From positions 69,056 through 133,055 of the forward strand of contig JBCCBP010000005.1 in the NCBI GenBank assembly GCA_039033995.1: a stretch of DNA of 64,000 nt, read 5' to 3'. Below, in pieces: positions 1 to 9,507 of the stretch. Each line of letters opens with the position of its first letter. Position 1 is the stretch's first letter. A program made the position numbers and the translations under genes. The notes under the pieces were generated by a model, which saw only the letters and a list, made by a program, of their open reading frames with translations, made no database searches and was not told where the DNA came from. The stretch comes from CALBPI01 sp039033995. GTDB lineage: Bacteria > Pseudomonadota > Gammaproteobacteria > Steroidobacterales > Woeseiaceae.

Positions 1-1
1 C

Positions 2-1201
2 CGCGTCATGCAGGCCTTGCCGGATGCGTCACTCGCGTATCTGGCCGGCTTGTTTCATGACATCGCAAAAGGTCGCGGCGGCGATCATTCGGAACTCGGC
101 GCTATCGATGCGTTAGCGTTCTGTCGCGAACATGGTCTCGAGGAAGACGATGCCCAGCTGGTTTCATGGCTCGTAGAGAACCACCTAGTGTTGTCGATGA
201 CGGCACAAAAGAAAGACATCACCGATCCAGAGGTGATTGCCGCGTTTGCAAAACGCATTGGCAATCGGCAGCGTCTCGATTATCTCTATGTGCTGACCGC
301 AGCCGATGTTCGCGGCACCAATCCGAAGCTCTGGAATTCATGGAAGTCGAAACTGTTTCGAGACCTGTACGAAGCCACCGAACAGGCGCTATCGCGCGGT
401 TTGCAGAATCCGATGAAAAAAGGCTCGTTGGTCGAAGACACCCGGCAGCAAGCGCTGGATGCATTGCAAGCGCGATTCTCGAGCACCGACATTGACCACG
501 TGTGGTCAGTGCTGCCGAGCGACTATTTCCTGCGTCATAGTCCGATGGAAATCGGCTGGCACACACGCCAGCTAATCGAGCATGGGCTCAGCAGGCCGCT
601 GATTCACGTCACGGAGCGCGACGAGCTTAATGCGGTCGCGATCATGATATACACGTTGCACATCCGGCATACGTTCGCCGCGGCAACAGCGGCGCTCGAT
701 GCCTTAGGTCTGTCCGTACTCGATGCGCGTATCGAACCGTTAAGCAACGAGTTCAGTCTCGATACCTACATTGTTGTGCAAACCGAGGGGCAGCCTTTCG
801 AACCCGAACGGCTTGATGAAATCCGCGCACGACTGCGGTTTATCGTCGATCGTGAAGACGATTACACGCCAGAGGTGACAAGAAAACCCGAGCGAAGACA
901 GCGCATGTTTGATACACCGACTCGCGTCAAGTTTCGACCCGACGAGACAGCGGGTCGCACGATTATGGAGCTCACCTGTGCTGACTATCCGGGCCTGCTG
1001 CTGACGGTTGGTGAGATATTGATTGAATGCGGTATCTACATTAACACCGCCAAGATCGTTACGATCGGTGAGCGCGCCGAGGATGTGTTTTTCCTAACGA
1101 ACGAAGAGGAGCTGCCGCTAAAACCGGCAGAGCAGGAAGCATTGCAGGATGCACTCCTGGATGCGCTCGAGGCCCCGGTGATGGAGACCCGTTCGGTATG
1201 A
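2..1201 (+). CDS. glnD: Bifunctional uridylyltransferase/uridylyl-removing enzyme GlnD (C-terminal part)
   Basis: This is the 3' part of glnD, whose product adds and removes UMP on the PII nitrogen-signalling protein. The reading frame is open to the left edge, so the nucleotidyltransferase half lies outside the window. What remains starts inside the HD domain: LFHDIAKGRGGDH carries the His-Asp pair of the UMP-removing site. Two ACT domains that sense glutamine follow, the first around IRHTFAAATAALDALG and the second around LTCADYPGLLLTVGEIL close to the C-terminus. The in-frame ATG at 8 is internal and is not a start. The stop overlaps the dapC start by four bases (ATGA), which implies co-transcription. 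GlnD upstream of dapC/dapD is an arrangement known from gammaproteobacteria. Confidence 0.96.
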   Translation, partial: RVMQALPDASLAYLAGLFHDIAKGRGGDHSELGAIDALAFCREHGLEEDDAQLVSWLVENHLVLSMTAQKKDITDPEVIAAFAKRIGNRQRLDYLYVLTAADVRGTNPKLWNSWKSKLFRDLYEATEQALSRGLQNPMKKGSLVEDTRQQALDALQARFSSTDIDHVWSVLPSDYFLRHSPMEIGWHTRQLIEHGLSRPLIHVTERDELNAVAIMIYTLHIRHTFAAATAALDALGLSVLDARIEPLSNEFSLDTYIVVQTEGQPFEPERLDEIRARLRFIVDREDDYTPEVTRKPERRQRMFDTPTRVKFRPDETAGRTIMELTCADYPGLLLTVGEILIECGIYINTAKIVTIGERAEDVFFLTNEEELPLKPAEQEALQDALLDALEAPVMETRSV

Positions 1202-2394
1202 GCATGGGCGCGGACAATGCCGGCTTTGAGTCGCTGCAACCTTACCCGTTCGAAAAACTCAGGCAGTTGCTGGAGGGTGTCACGCCTAGCACCCCCGACC
1301 CGATCCCATTGTCGATTGGCGAACCCCGCCACGAACCGCCGGCGTTTGTACTCGATGCCTATCGTGACGCTCTCGCCGAAGGTGTAAGCCGATATCCCAC
1401 GATCCAGGGCAGCGAGGCACTAAGAGACGCCTGCCGAGCCTGGCTAGCGCGTCGGTTTGGTGTCCGTGTAGACGATGACATGGTTCAGCCGGTCAATGGC
1501 ACGCGAGAGGCCCTGTTCGCAGTGGCACAGGCGTTTATTCGTAGTGGCAGCGGCCAAAAGGTCTTGATGCCAAATCCGTTCTACCAGATCTATGAAGGCG
1601 CGGCGCTAATGGCGGGTGCAGAGCCCCACTACTTAAATGTGTCGAGCGAAGATGATTTTCTGCCCGATCTGGAAGCGATCAATGCAGAGACGCTGGCCGC
1701 TACGCGCATTTTCTATCTGTGCTCACCGGTGAATCCCTGCGGCACAATCGCAAGTTTGGCCTACCTGCAACGTCTGGTCGAACTCGCAATTCGGTACGAT
1801 TTCATTGTCGTCGCCGACGAATGCTATATCGAGCTGTATCGGGGTACAGCCCCGGTTTCTATTCTTAATGCGGCAAGCGCACTATCGCTGCCGCGTCCCT
1901 GTGCCAATGTGCTCGCATTCCACAGCCTATCGAAGCGCTCCAACCTGCCCGGCCTACGTTCCGGATTTGTCGCCGGCGACGCTGACCTGATCGCGCGCTA
2001 TCGCGCTTATCGGACTTACCATGGCTGCTCGATGTCACTGGCAGTACAAAAGGCCAGCATCGCGGCCTGGAGCGACGACACACACGTCGCTGCAAACCGA
2101 GCACTCTATGATCAGAAATTCACCGATGCAGGCCGTATCCTGGCTACGGCACTGGCTATTGAAATTCCACCTGCCGCATTCTACTTGTGGCCGAACATAG
2201 GCGGCGACGATGTGGCGTTTTGCCGGGATCTGTTTGCGCATACCCACGTTACTGCGGTACCCGGTAGCTACTTGAGCCGCGAAGTGGATGGCGTCAACCC
2301 CGGCTCTGGGTATGTGCGGCTGTCATTGGTCGCGGAACCGCATGCGACGCGGACAGCGCTCGAACGTATCGCTGCCTTTATCAAAGGAGACTAA
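1198..2394 (+). CDS. dapC: Succinyldiaminopimelate transaminase DapC
   Basis: This is a 398-residue fold-type I PLP aminotransferase. It should catalyse transamination between N-succinyl-2-amino-6-ketopimelate and N-succinyl-L,L-diaminopimelate in the succinylase branch of lysine and peptidoglycan precursor synthesis. The N-terminus has the DapC-type pattern YPFEKLRQLLEGV, then SIGEPRHEPP. The PLP lysine is Lys246 in HSLSKRSNLPGLRSGF, and VNPCGTIASL and VADECYIELY are the usual cofactor-pocket motifs. The start ATG overlaps the glnD stop, and a second ATG lies two codons downstream. It sits directly before dapD, the preceding enzyme of the same pathway, which makes DapC a safer call than a generic aspartate-type aminotransferase. 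Confidence 0.94.
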   Translation: MSMGADNAGFESLQPYPFEKLRQLLEGVTPSTPDPIPLSIGEPRHEPPAFVLDAYRDALAEGVSRYPTIQGSEALRDACRAWLARRFGVRVDDDMVQPVNGTREALFAVAQAFIRSGSGQKVLMPNPFYQIYEGAALMAGAEPHYLNVSSEDDFLPDLEAINAETLAATRIFYLCSPVNPCGTIASLAYLQRLVELAIRYDFIVVADECYIELYRGTAPVSILNAASALSLPRPCANVLAFHSLSKRSNLPGLRSGFVAGDADLIARYRAYRTYHGCSMSLAVQKASIAAWSDDTHVAANRALYDQKFTDAGRILATALAIEIPPAAFYLWPNIGGDDVAFCRDLFAHTHVTAVPGSYLSREVDGVNPGSGYVRLSLVAEPHATRTALERIAAFIKGD

Positions 2395-2398
2395 GCTT

Positions 2399-3226
2399 TT
2401 GGCTCATGCACTGGAATCCATAATCAACGCTGCTTGGGAACGGCGCGACACTGTGACCACAGCTGATCGCGACATTCGCGAAGCAGTCGACCAGGCCATC
2501 GCGATGCTGAATAACGGCAGCGCACGCGTGGCGGAACCGACCGATGCAGGCTGGCAGGTCAACGACTGGCTAAAAAAAGCCGTGCTGCTGTCATTTCGAT
2601 TGCGCGACAATATCATGATCGACGGTGCGCACACCCGCTACTACGACAAGGTACCACTGAAGTTTGCTGGCTATTCGGCCGAGGACTTCGCGACCCAGGG
2701 GGCGCGTGTGGTGCCGGACGCTCAGGTCCGCGATGGCGCCTATGTCGCGCCTGATGTGGTGCTGATGCCCTCCTATACGAATATCGGCGCCTACATTGAC
2801 AGTGGCACGATGGTCGACACCTGGGCGACAGTCGGCAGTTGTGCACAAATTGGCAAAAACGTGCATTTGTCGGGCGGCGTTGGTATCGGTGGTGTACTCG
2901 AGCCAATTCAGGCCGCACCGACCATCATCGAAGACGACTGCTTCATCGGCGCGCGTTCAGAGATCGTTGAAGGCGTTGTCGTCGAACGCGGCAGTGTCGT
3001 ATCGATGGGCGTCTACATCGGTCAGAGCACACGCATTTATGATCGTGAAAATGACGAGGTCATTTACGGACGCGTTCCCGCCGGCAGCGTCGTCGTAGCC
3101 GGCAATCTGCCCGCGCAGAACGGCAAGTACTCCCTCTACGCGGCCATCATCGTCAAACGCGTCGATGCGCGAACACGCGCCAAGGTTGGCCTTAACGCGT
3201 TGCTGCGGGAGGCCGTCGAGCGATGA
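2399..3226 (+). CDS. dapD: 2,3,4,5-Tetrahydropyridine-2,6-dicarboxylate N-succinyltransferase DapD
   Basis: DapD transfers succinyl from succinyl-CoA to tetrahydrodipicolinate, the committed step of the succinylase pathway. The protein shows the left-handed beta-helix hexapeptide pattern (VVPDAQVRDGAYVAPDVVLM, GTMVDTWATVGSCAQIGKNV) and the DapD-specific NIMIDGAHTRYYDKV segment. I chose the TTG at 2399: it is preceded at the right distance by AGGAGA (2385-2390) and gives 275 residues with an N-terminus like the family (AHALESIINAAWERR). The family norm is about 274. An ATG further upstream would extend into dapC and add residues unlike the family. The gene ends in a four-base overlap with the next one. 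Confidence 0.94.
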   Translation: MAHALESIINAAWERRDTVTTADRDIREAVDQAIAMLNNGSARVAEPTDAGWQVNDWLKKAVLLSFRLRDNIMIDGAHTRYYDKVPLKFAGYSAEDFATQGARVVPDAQVRDGAYVAPDVVLMPSYTNIGAYIDSGTMVDTWATVGSCAQIGKNVHLSGGVGIGGVLEPIQAAPTIIEDDCFIGARSEIVEGVVVERGSVVSMGVYIGQSTRIYDRENDEVIYGRVPAGSVVVAGNLPAQNGKYSLYAAIIVKRVDARTRAKVGLNALLREAVER

Positions 3227-3576
3227 TTGCACTGTATGGCCTGAAGAATTGTGACAGTTGCCGCCGGGCATTGACCTGGATGAGAGAACAAACACTGCCG
3301 TTCAACTTCTACGATGTTCGTGAGACACCGCCAGACTCCGCTCTGCTAAGAGCCGCGATGACTGCGTTTGGCGTAGAGGTACTCGTCAACAAACGCTCAA
3401 CAACGTGGCGGCAACTCGACGACAGTCAGCGTGGGCTCGAATCACAGGATGCAGCGATCGCCCTGCTCACCGAATACCCGACGTTGATGAAACGCCCCTT
3501 ACTGGTCGTATCGGGAGCGCCTCTCGCCGTTGGGTTCAAATCCTCAGAGGCCGCCTGGCAGTCACTCACGCTCTAA
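3223..3576 (+). CDS. ArsC/Spx-family thioredoxin-fold protein (YffB-like)
   Basis: This is a 117-residue member of the arsenate reductase/Spx superfamily. It begins MIALYGLKNCDSCRRAL, with a CxxC (Cys10, Cys13) at the thioredoxin-fold position, followed by NFYDVRETPP and VNKRSTTWRQL and ending in KRPLLVVSGAPLAVGF, as in YffB-type proteins. The YffB branch usually sits beside dap genes and has no proven arsenate reductase activity, so the redox role is inferred from the fold only. Its ATG overlaps the dapD stop. Its stop is five bases from the end of convergent pstB, leaving no room for a separate terminator. Confidence 0.85.
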   Translation: MIALYGLKNCDSCRRALTWMREQTLPFNFYDVRETPPDSALLRAAMTAFGVEVLVNKRSTTWRQLDDSQRGLESQDAAIALLTEYPTLMKRPLLVVSGAPLAVGFKSSEAAWQSLTL

Positions 3577-3581
3577 ATCCG

Positions 3582-4427
3582 TCAGCCGACACGCCCGGTA
3601 ATGTAGTCCTCGGTCAAACGATGCGCCGGGTTGGTAAACACACTGGGCGTCAAGCCAAGTTCAACCAGCCGCCCTTCGTGAAAATAGGCAGTACGCTGGG
3701 AAACCCTGGCGGCTTGCTGCATCGAATGCGTCACGATCAGAATCGTGAAATTAGCCCGCAGCTCGTCGATCAGATCTTCGATACGCGCCGTCGCAATCGG
3801 GTCCAGTGCGGAACACGGCTCGTCCATCAATATAATTTCCGGGCTGATGGCGATCGCCCGCGCGATGCACAGGCGCTGTTGCTGCCCCCCGGACAGGCTG
3901 GTCGCATTTTCATGCAAGCGCTCTTTGACCTCCGCCAGCAATCCCACCCGCTCGAGACTGGAGTAAACAATATCATCCAACTCGATACGGTTCTGTGCAA
4001 TACCGTGCAGTCGCGGGCCGTATGCAACATTGTCGTAAATCGACTTTGGAAACGGGTTGGGCTTCTGGAAGACCATTCCAATTCGGGCGCGTAATGCCAC
4101 GACATCGACATCCGGCGCGTAAATATCTTTATCATCGATCGCGATAACGCCAGTCACGCGCGCGCTGTCAATCGTATCGTTCATACGATTGAAGCAGCGC
4201 AGGAACGTCGATTTACCGCAACCGGAAGGACCGATCAAAGCGACAACTTCGTGGCGCGCAAAATCCAGACTGACGTTGCGAATAGCCGGCATTTGCGCGT
4301 ACTCAACACTCAGACCACGCACGCTGATGTAGGGATCATCGACGAACGGCGTGCCAACAGCCGACGACATGTGGGCGTCATCATTTGGCAGTTCATCAGT
4401 TCGATCTGTGCGTGATCGATCATTCAC
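3582..4427 (-). CDS. pstB: Phosphate ABC transporter ATP-binding protein PstB
   Basis: This is the ATPase of the high-affinity phosphate importer. Walker A is GPSGCGKST at residues 66-74, the ABC signature LSGGQQQR is near 178-185, and Walker B is IILMDEP followed by the D-loop SALDPIA. NPFPKSIYDNV in the Q-loop region is typical of PstB. The start is a GTG at 4427 with GGGAGG eight bases upstream. An ATG 20 codons in (SSAVGTPF) is possible, but it lacks that ribosome site. The gene is last in a pstS-pstC-pstA-pstB order, 62 bases after pstA, and converges on the ArsC-like gene. Confidence 0.95.
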   Translation of the reverse strand: MNDRSRTDRTDELPNDDAHMSSAVGTPFVDDPYISVRGLSVEYAQMPAIRNVSLDFARHEVVALIGPSGCGKSTFLRCFNRMNDTIDSARVTGVIAIDDKDIYAPDVDVVALRARIGMVFQKPNPFPKSIYDNVAYGPRLHGIAQNRIELDDIVYSSLERVGLLAEVKERLHENATSLSGGQQQRLCIARAIAISPEIILMDEPCSALDPIATARIEDLIDELRANFTILIVTHSMQQAARVSQRTAYFHEGRLVELGLTPSVFTNPAHRLTEDYITGRVG

Positions 4428-4489
4428 GCGCCTTGCCTCCCAAGTCTGTCATTGCGTTGCCACTCTTCGGCTGACGATACACCATTTAC

Positions 4490-5803
4490 CTACCAGCGAC
4501 GCTGGCGCTCAAAATAGCGGCGCAGCAATACCGCCAGCAGATTCATCGCCAAGAGAAATCCAAGCAGGACGATGATAGCTGCCGATGTCCGTTCGACAAA
4601 TGCGCGTTCGGGACTGTCCGCCCACAGATATACCTGCACTGGCAGCGCCGTCGCCGGCTCAAGAATGCCACTCGGCACATCGACGACAAAAGCCACCATA
4701 CCGATCATCAACAGCGGCGCACTTTCACCAAGCGCTCTCGCCATACCGATGATGCTACCGGTCATCACACCCGGCAGTGCCAGTGGCAGTACATGCTGAA
4801 ACACGGTTTGCACCGGTGATGCACCGACACTAAGTGCTGCATCGCGAATGGAGGGTGGCACCGCCCTGATCGCAGCACGCGACGAAATGATGATAACGGG
4901 CAGCGTCAATAGTGCCAGTACCAATCCACCGACCAGAGGCGCCGACCGCGGCAGCGACGCGACATTCACAAAGATAGCGAGACCTAACAGGCCATAAACA
5001 ATGGACGGCACAGCAGCCAGATTGTTGATATTGATCTCGATCAAGTCAGTCCAGCGATTCCGTGGTGCGAACTCCTCGAGGTACAAGGCCGCCGCGACCC
5101 CAACTGGAAACGCCAGACAAAACGTGACCATCAACATGTATAGCGACCCCATGAATGCAGAGCGAATACCGGCGAGTTCCGGCTCACGGGAATCTCCATT
5201 GGTAAACAACGCCTGATTGAATACGGTGCGGGTCATACCCTGGCTCGAAAGCGTATCTATCCACGCAATTTGCTGATCGCTTAGCACTCGCTGGGGCTCT
5301 GGCGCAGTCCGATCGATACGATCGCGCAGCAGCAGATCAACATTGGCACTTGCTGGTACCGAAATGAGCACGCGCTTTCCGACCAGCGTCGGATCGGCCA
5401 CTACATGACGTCGGAGCTGATAGGCCGCCTCGACGCTGACCAACGCCGATAGCGCGCGCCGACCAGCCACGGTGTCATTACCCGGAAACAGCGCCGATAA
5501 GCTATCGCGAATGACGCGTGAATAATTGCCTTCCTGCAGCGACAAACGACTGCCATCTCCGAGTGGGTCAACGTCTTCAGCGTAGACGTTCACCGGCAAA
5601 TCGATTTGCGTGTGTGTGAAAGCACCGATACCGTCGCGCAAAATACTGACAAAGAAGATGACCAGAAACAGCAGGCCCACCATTACACAGGTGAATCCTG
5701 CCGCGCGAAAACGCCGCTCACGTGCGTAGCGCCGCCGCATACTGGCTTCGACGCTGGCCCGACTACGCGTCAGGTCTTGCCATGGTCGGGTACCGCTATT
5801 CAT
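4490..5803 (-). CDS. pstA: Phosphate ABC transporter permease PstA
   Basis: This is an inner-membrane permease of the phosphate importer. A cytoplasmic N-terminus rich in Arg leads into one membrane segment (CVMVGLLFLVIFFVSIL). A periplasmic stretch of roughly 150 residues follows, then the five-helix transporter core with the EAA-type loop DAALSVGASPVQTVFQHVLP and a closing GESAPLLMIGM segment. I prefer the ATG at 5803 to the ATG 14 codons upstream: it overlaps the pstC stop by eight bases and has GTGAG in front. That gives 437 residues. The protein is longer than E. coli PstA (about 296) because of the periplasmic insertion, as in the large Pst permeases of many marine gammaproteobacteria. 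Confidence 0.9.
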   Translation of the reverse strand: MNSGTRPWQDLTRSRASVEASMRRRYARERRFRAAGFTCVMVGLLFLVIFFVSILRDGIGAFTHTQIDLPVNVYAEDVDPLGDGSRLSLQEGNYSRVIRDSLSALFPGNDTVAGRRALSALVSVEAAYQLRRHVVADPTLVGKRVLISVPASANVDLLLRDRIDRTAPEPQRVLSDQQIAWIDTLSSQGMTRTVFNQALFTNGDSREPELAGIRSAFMGSLYMLMVTFCLAFPVGVAAALYLEEFAPRNRWTDLIEININNLAAVPSIVYGLLGLAIFVNVASLPRSAPLVGGLVLALLTLPVIIISSRAAIRAVPPSIRDAALSVGASPVQTVFQHVLPLALPGVMTGSIIGMARALGESAPLLMIGMVAFVVDVPSGILEPATALPVQVYLWADSPERAFVERTSAAIIVLLGFLLAMNLLAVLLRRYFERQRRW

Positions 5804-7175
5804 ATTGCTCACGGTAACGGCGCACAACACGTAGCCCAATCGCATTCAATCCGAGCGTGACGACGAACAGGAAAAGACCCAAAGCAAAGGCTGCGAGCGT
5901 CTTGGCACTATCGAACTCCTGATCGCCCACCAACAGCGTCACGATCTGTACCGTCACCGTCGTCACCGCTTCAAACGGGTTCGCTGTCAAATTTGCTGCG
6001 AGGCCCGCCGCCATCACAACAATCATGGTCTCGCCGATGGCTCGCGATATCGCGAGCAGAAAGCCACCGACAATACCCGGAAGAGCAGCCGGCAGCAGCA
6101 CTTGTCGAATCGTCTCCGAGCGCGTAGCGCCCATCGCCAAAGAGCCATCCTTCATGGCCGCGGGAACCGCGGTCAGCGCGTCATCTGCAAGCGACGATAT
6201 CAGCGGTAGAATCATGATGCCAATTACGAGGCCGGCGGCCAGTGCGCTCTCAGATGCAACGTTCGCACCGATCACGTCACCCAACCGACTGATCGCCGGC
6301 GCAACACTGATCGCCGCAAAAAATCCGTAAACGACGGTCGGTATACCCGCCAGAATTTCTAGAATCGGCTTTGCGACCGCCCGGAATTCAGGATGCGCAT
6401 ACTCGGACAGGTAAATCGCAGTCATCAACCCAACGGGTGCCGCGACGGCCAGTGCAATCGTCGCAATCAATACCGTCCCGGCAAACAACGGTATCGCACC
6501 GAAAGCGCCGGAAGAACCGATCTGGTCATCCCGGATGGCGGTTTGCGGCCGCCACTCGGTGCCGAACAGAAAATCGCCAACGGGGACTTCCGTAAAGAAC
6601 CGCACCGACTCAAACAACACTGACGCAATAATGCCGAGCGTGGTCAAGACAGCAATACTGGATGCGATGAACAAGCCACGTCGGACGTAGCGCTCTACCG
6701 CCTCGCGTGCTCGAAACTGCGGCGTGCTGCGGCGAACAACGTAGCCTGCAAAAAACACCAACAACGCGATACCTGCGGCTGTCGTGACGCCCAGCGCCTG
6801 TCGTTGCAGTGAGGTGAATAGCACGGACAACTGTCGCTGCCCAGCACCGGTTGCTACGGCATCGCCGTCCGCAATATTGCGCAGCTCATTGAGCGCCAAA
6901 CTCAAATCGGATGCGGACTCTGGCGCGACCATGGCCAGTTCGTCAATCATCTGTGCCGCGATCCAGCGCGGCGCAACTTGTGACCACACCAACAGCAGCA
7001 AAATGACCGGCATCAGCGACCAGAAAAATGCGTACAACCCATGATAGACCGGCATCGAATGCAACTCTGACCGGTGAACGACACGACGGCTGATGCGCTG
7101 ACTGCAGACAAAATACATCGTCACACCCACGATCATGGCAATGACAATCAGGGTCAGAGGGCGTATCGGTGTCAT
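5796..7175 (-). CDS. pstC: Phosphate ABC transporter permease PstC
   Basis: This is the partner permease of PstA, 459 residues. Two membrane segments lie near the N-terminus (residues 5-25 and about 46-65), followed by a periplasmic segment and another helix. The conserved core then begins at IPLFAGTVLIATIALAVAAPVGLMTAIYLSEYA. The permease loop MKDGSLAMGATRSETIRQVLLPAALPGIVGG and the AIGETMIVVMAAG helix identify PstC. The start ATG overlaps the pstS stop (TGATG), and the stop overlaps pstA, so pstS-pstC-pstA are translationally coupled. It is longer than E. coli PstC (319), in line with the enlarged PstA next to it. Confidence 0.92.
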   Translation of the reverse strand: MTPIRPLTLIVIAMIVGVTMYFVCSQRISRRVVHRSELHSMPVYHGLYAFFWSLMPVILLLLVWSQVAPRWIAAQMIDELAMVAPESASDLSLALNELRNIADGDAVATGAGQRQLSVLFTSLQRQALGVTTAAGIALLVFFAGYVVRRSTPQFRAREAVERYVRRGLFIASSIAVLTTLGIIASVLFESVRFFTEVPVGDFLFGTEWRPQTAIRDDQIGSSGAFGAIPLFAGTVLIATIALAVAAPVGLMTAIYLSEYAHPEFRAVAKPILEILAGIPTVVYGFFAAISVAPAISRLGDVIGANVASESALAAGLVIGIMILPLISSLADDALTAVPAAMKDGSLAMGATRSETIRQVLLPAALPGIVGGFLLAISRAIGETMIVVMAAGLAANLTANPFEAVTTVTVQIVTLLVGDQEFDSAKTLAAFALGLFLFVVTLGLNAIGLRVVRRYREQYE

Positions 7176-8245
7176 CAGGGCACAGCTATCCGCAACGGAC
7201 TCATCGCCATAACATTGGCACGCACGATCGCACGCTCCGTGGCCGGCAATGGCACCAGGCCGCGATCGGTCAAATACCCTTCATCACCCCAGGCGCGCTC
7301 GCTTGTAAACTCGAACACAAATTCCCGCAGCCCAGGAAGCATATCAACATGTGCAACCTTCACGTAAAAATAGAGACGTCTCGAGACCGGGTAGCGACCG
7401 CTCGCGATCGCGGCAAACGACGCAGTCTCTCCATCGATATGTGCAGCGCGGACTTTCTCCGCATTCTGACTTAAGAAATTGAAACCGAACAACCCGAGTG
7501 CGTCGGGATTGGTGTACAACTTCTGCACGACAAGGTTGTCGCTCTCCCCGACTTCCACAAACGCACCGTCCTCTCGGATCGTGTGACAAAGTGCTCGAAA
7601 GGCAACGGGATCATTCTGGCGCAGACGTTCTATCGCGGGAACCTCACGACAACCGGCTTCCATGACCAGTTCCACCAGCGCATCCCTGGTACCGGAAGTC
7701 GGCGGTGGGCCGAGCACACTAATCGCCGTATCCGGCAGGCCAGGCTGAATGTCTGACCAGCGACGATAAGGATTTTCGATCAGTTGACCGGTCTCATCCG
7801 GTACCTGCTCCGCCAGGGCGAGCCAAACCTGCTGCCGAGTGAGACGAAATGGCGGCGCACTGACGGCGTTCGCCAAAACGATCCCGTCGTAACCGAACGG
7901 CACTTCGACCACCTCAACACCATTTTCTATACAGCGTCTGTGCTCCGTTGGCTTGATACGGCGAGATGCACTGGTCAGATCCGGAAAACCAATCCCAACG
8001 CCCGCACAAAATTGCTTGAAACCGCCACCGGAACCCGTCGCCTCAATCTTCGGCGTTTTAAAGATGGTTCGGCGTCCAAACGACTCAGCGACGACCGTCG
8101 CGAACGGATAAACAGTCGATGACCCGACGGCAGCGAGATAGTCTCGACCGCCCTGCGCCAAGGCTGGCGTCCAAGTCAGACTAATCGCGCACAGCGCGCC
8201 CAGTGCCCCAATGAATCGCAGCGCGACGAGAATGTTGCACAACAT
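7175..8245 (-). CDS. pstS: Phosphate-binding protein PstS
   Basis: This is the periplasmic phosphate receptor of the importer. A signal peptide (LCNILVALRFIGALGALCAISLTWTPALAQ) is followed by AAVGSSTVYPFATVVAESF, the PstS phosphate-loop pattern, and by ATGSGGGFKQFCAGVG. SSGTRDA-type binding residues recur later as PPTSGTRDALVELV. The ATG at 8245 places the signal peptide at the N-terminus (356 residues); the ATG 15 codons upstream would put an odd extension before it. The gene is first in the pst operon and divergent from dapE with 98 bases between. I saw no convincing Pho box in that gap. Confidence 0.93.
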   Translation of the reverse strand: MLCNILVALRFIGALGALCAISLTWTPALAQGGRDYLAAVGSSTVYPFATVVAESFGRRTIFKTPKIEATGSGGGFKQFCAGVGIGFPDLTSASRRIKPTEHRRCIENGVEVVEVPFGYDGIVLANAVSAPPFRLTRQQVWLALAEQVPDETGQLIENPYRRWSDIQPGLPDTAISVLGPPPTSGTRDALVELVMEAGCREVPAIERLRQNDPVAFRALCHTIREDGAFVEVGESDNLVVQKLYTNPDALGLFGFNFLSQNAEKVRAAHIDGETASFAAIASGRYPVSRRLYFYVKVAHVDMLPGLREFVFEFTSERAWGDEGYLTDRGLVPLPATERAIVRANVMAMSPLRIAVP

Positions 8246-8343
8246 CTGACAAGCATAACGTATTGAGATGACCAAATAGCGGCAAAACACTATTCGATTG
8301 GTTTAGACTCAGTGCTGTTTCATCGTTAGACCGACCGCGACCT

Positions 8344-9507
8344 GTGACTGCACTGACTTCTCATTCCGATGCCATGGAGCTCGCCAAAGCGCTAATGGCC
8401 AAACCCTCCGTGACACCTGACGATGCCGGCTGTCAGACACTGATTGCTGCTCGTCTCGAAAAACTCGGTTTCGAGAACGAGCACTTGCGATTTGGCGATC
8501 CTGCCGCGCCAACCGATAATCTTTGGTCGCGCCGTGGCGACGCATCGCCGGTGTTGTGCTTTGCTGGACATACGGACGTCGTACCCAGTGGGCCCGTCGA
8601 TCGATGGCAATCGCCGCCATTTGTACCAACAGAGCGGGACGGCCTGCTCTACGGTCGAGGCGCCGCGGACATGAAATCCAGTTTGGCCGCCATGGTCGTC
8701 GCTGCCGAGCAATTCTGCGTGGACTTCCCGACGCATGACGGCGCACTCGCCCTGTTAATCACCAGCGACGAGGAAGGGCCCGCACGCGACGGGACCTTAC
8801 GCGTGATGCAGACACTCGCGGCGCGGGACGAGCCTATTCGCTGGTGCGTAGTAGGAGAACCCTCCAGTCAATCCCAGCTCGGCGATCTCATTCGTATCGG
8901 CCGCCGCGGCTCGCTCAGCGGTATCCTGACAGTAAACGGCGTCCAAGGCCATGTAGCCTACCCACAGTTAGCGCGCAACCCGATCAAGTCGTTCGCGCCA
9001 GTGCTCGATGCGCTTTACCGGATGCCCTTGGACAATGGCAACGCACACTTTCCACCCACCACCTTTGAATTCGTGCAGGTCGAAGCGGGCACTGGCGCTC
9101 CGAACGTCACACCCGGGACGCTCAATGCTCGATTCAATTTCCGGTACTCGACGGAATGGCAAGCCGAGACGTTACAGCAAAAAGTCGAGTCGCTGTTCCA
9201 GCAGTTTGATATCGACTACGAGCTACGCTGGCACCTGTCGGGAGAGCCCTTTCTGACCAAACCAGGCACGCTGACCGATGCGGTCAGTCATTCGATCAAG
9301 GATTACACCGGCATCGATACGGAGCTGTCGACGGGTGGTGGCACGTCGGATGGTCGCTTCATTGCACCCTACGGTACGGACGTCGTCGAGCTCGGCCCGG
9401 TGAATGCCTCGATTCACAAGATCGATGAACACATCCGGATTGAAGATATCGGTCGGCTAGCGGACCTCTACTATCTGATCATGCGTCGACTATTGACGAG
9501 CCAGTAG
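8344..9507 (+). CDS. dapE: Succinyl-diaminopimelate desuccinylase DapE
   Basis: This zinc peptidase-family (M20) enzyme hydrolyses N-succinyl-L,L-diaminopimelate to L,L-diaminopimelate and succinate, completing the branch begun by dapD and dapC. The metal ligands are recognisable: His in CFAGHTDVVPSGP, Asp in GRGAADMKSS, the catalytic and ligand Glu pair in TSDEEGPA, and a late His in VNASIHKIDEHI. The dimerisation domain lies about 180-290. The start is uncertain. GTG at 8344 gives 387 residues, and ATG at 8374 (MELAKALMAKPSVTPDD) begins closer to E. coli DapE; neither has a clear Shine-Dalgarno. The 3' end overlaps convergent dsbB by 29 bases. Confidence 0.94.
   Translation: MTALTSHSDAMELAKALMAKPSVTPDDAGCQTLIAARLEKLGFENEHLRFGDPAAPTDNLWSRRGDASPVLCFAGHTDVVPSGPVDRWQSPPFVPTERDGLLYGRGAADMKSSLAAMVVAAEQFCVDFPTHDGALALLITSDEEGPARDGTLRVMQTLAARDEPIRWCVVGEPSSQSQLGDLIRIGRRGSLSGILTVNGVQGHVAYPQLARNPIKSFAPVLDALYRMPLDNGNAHFPPTTFEFVQVEAGTGAPNVTPGTLNARFNFRYSTEWQAETLQQKVESLFQQFDIDYELRWHLSGEPFLTKPGTLTDAVSHSIKDYTGIDTELSTGGGTSDGRFIAPYGTDVVELGPVNASIHKIDEHIRIEDIGRLADLYYLIMRRLLTSQ

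Noticed and set aside
3405..4094. A 229-codon plus-strand frame opposite pstB
   Set aside because: pstB has every ABC ATPase motif in the other strand; this frame has none.
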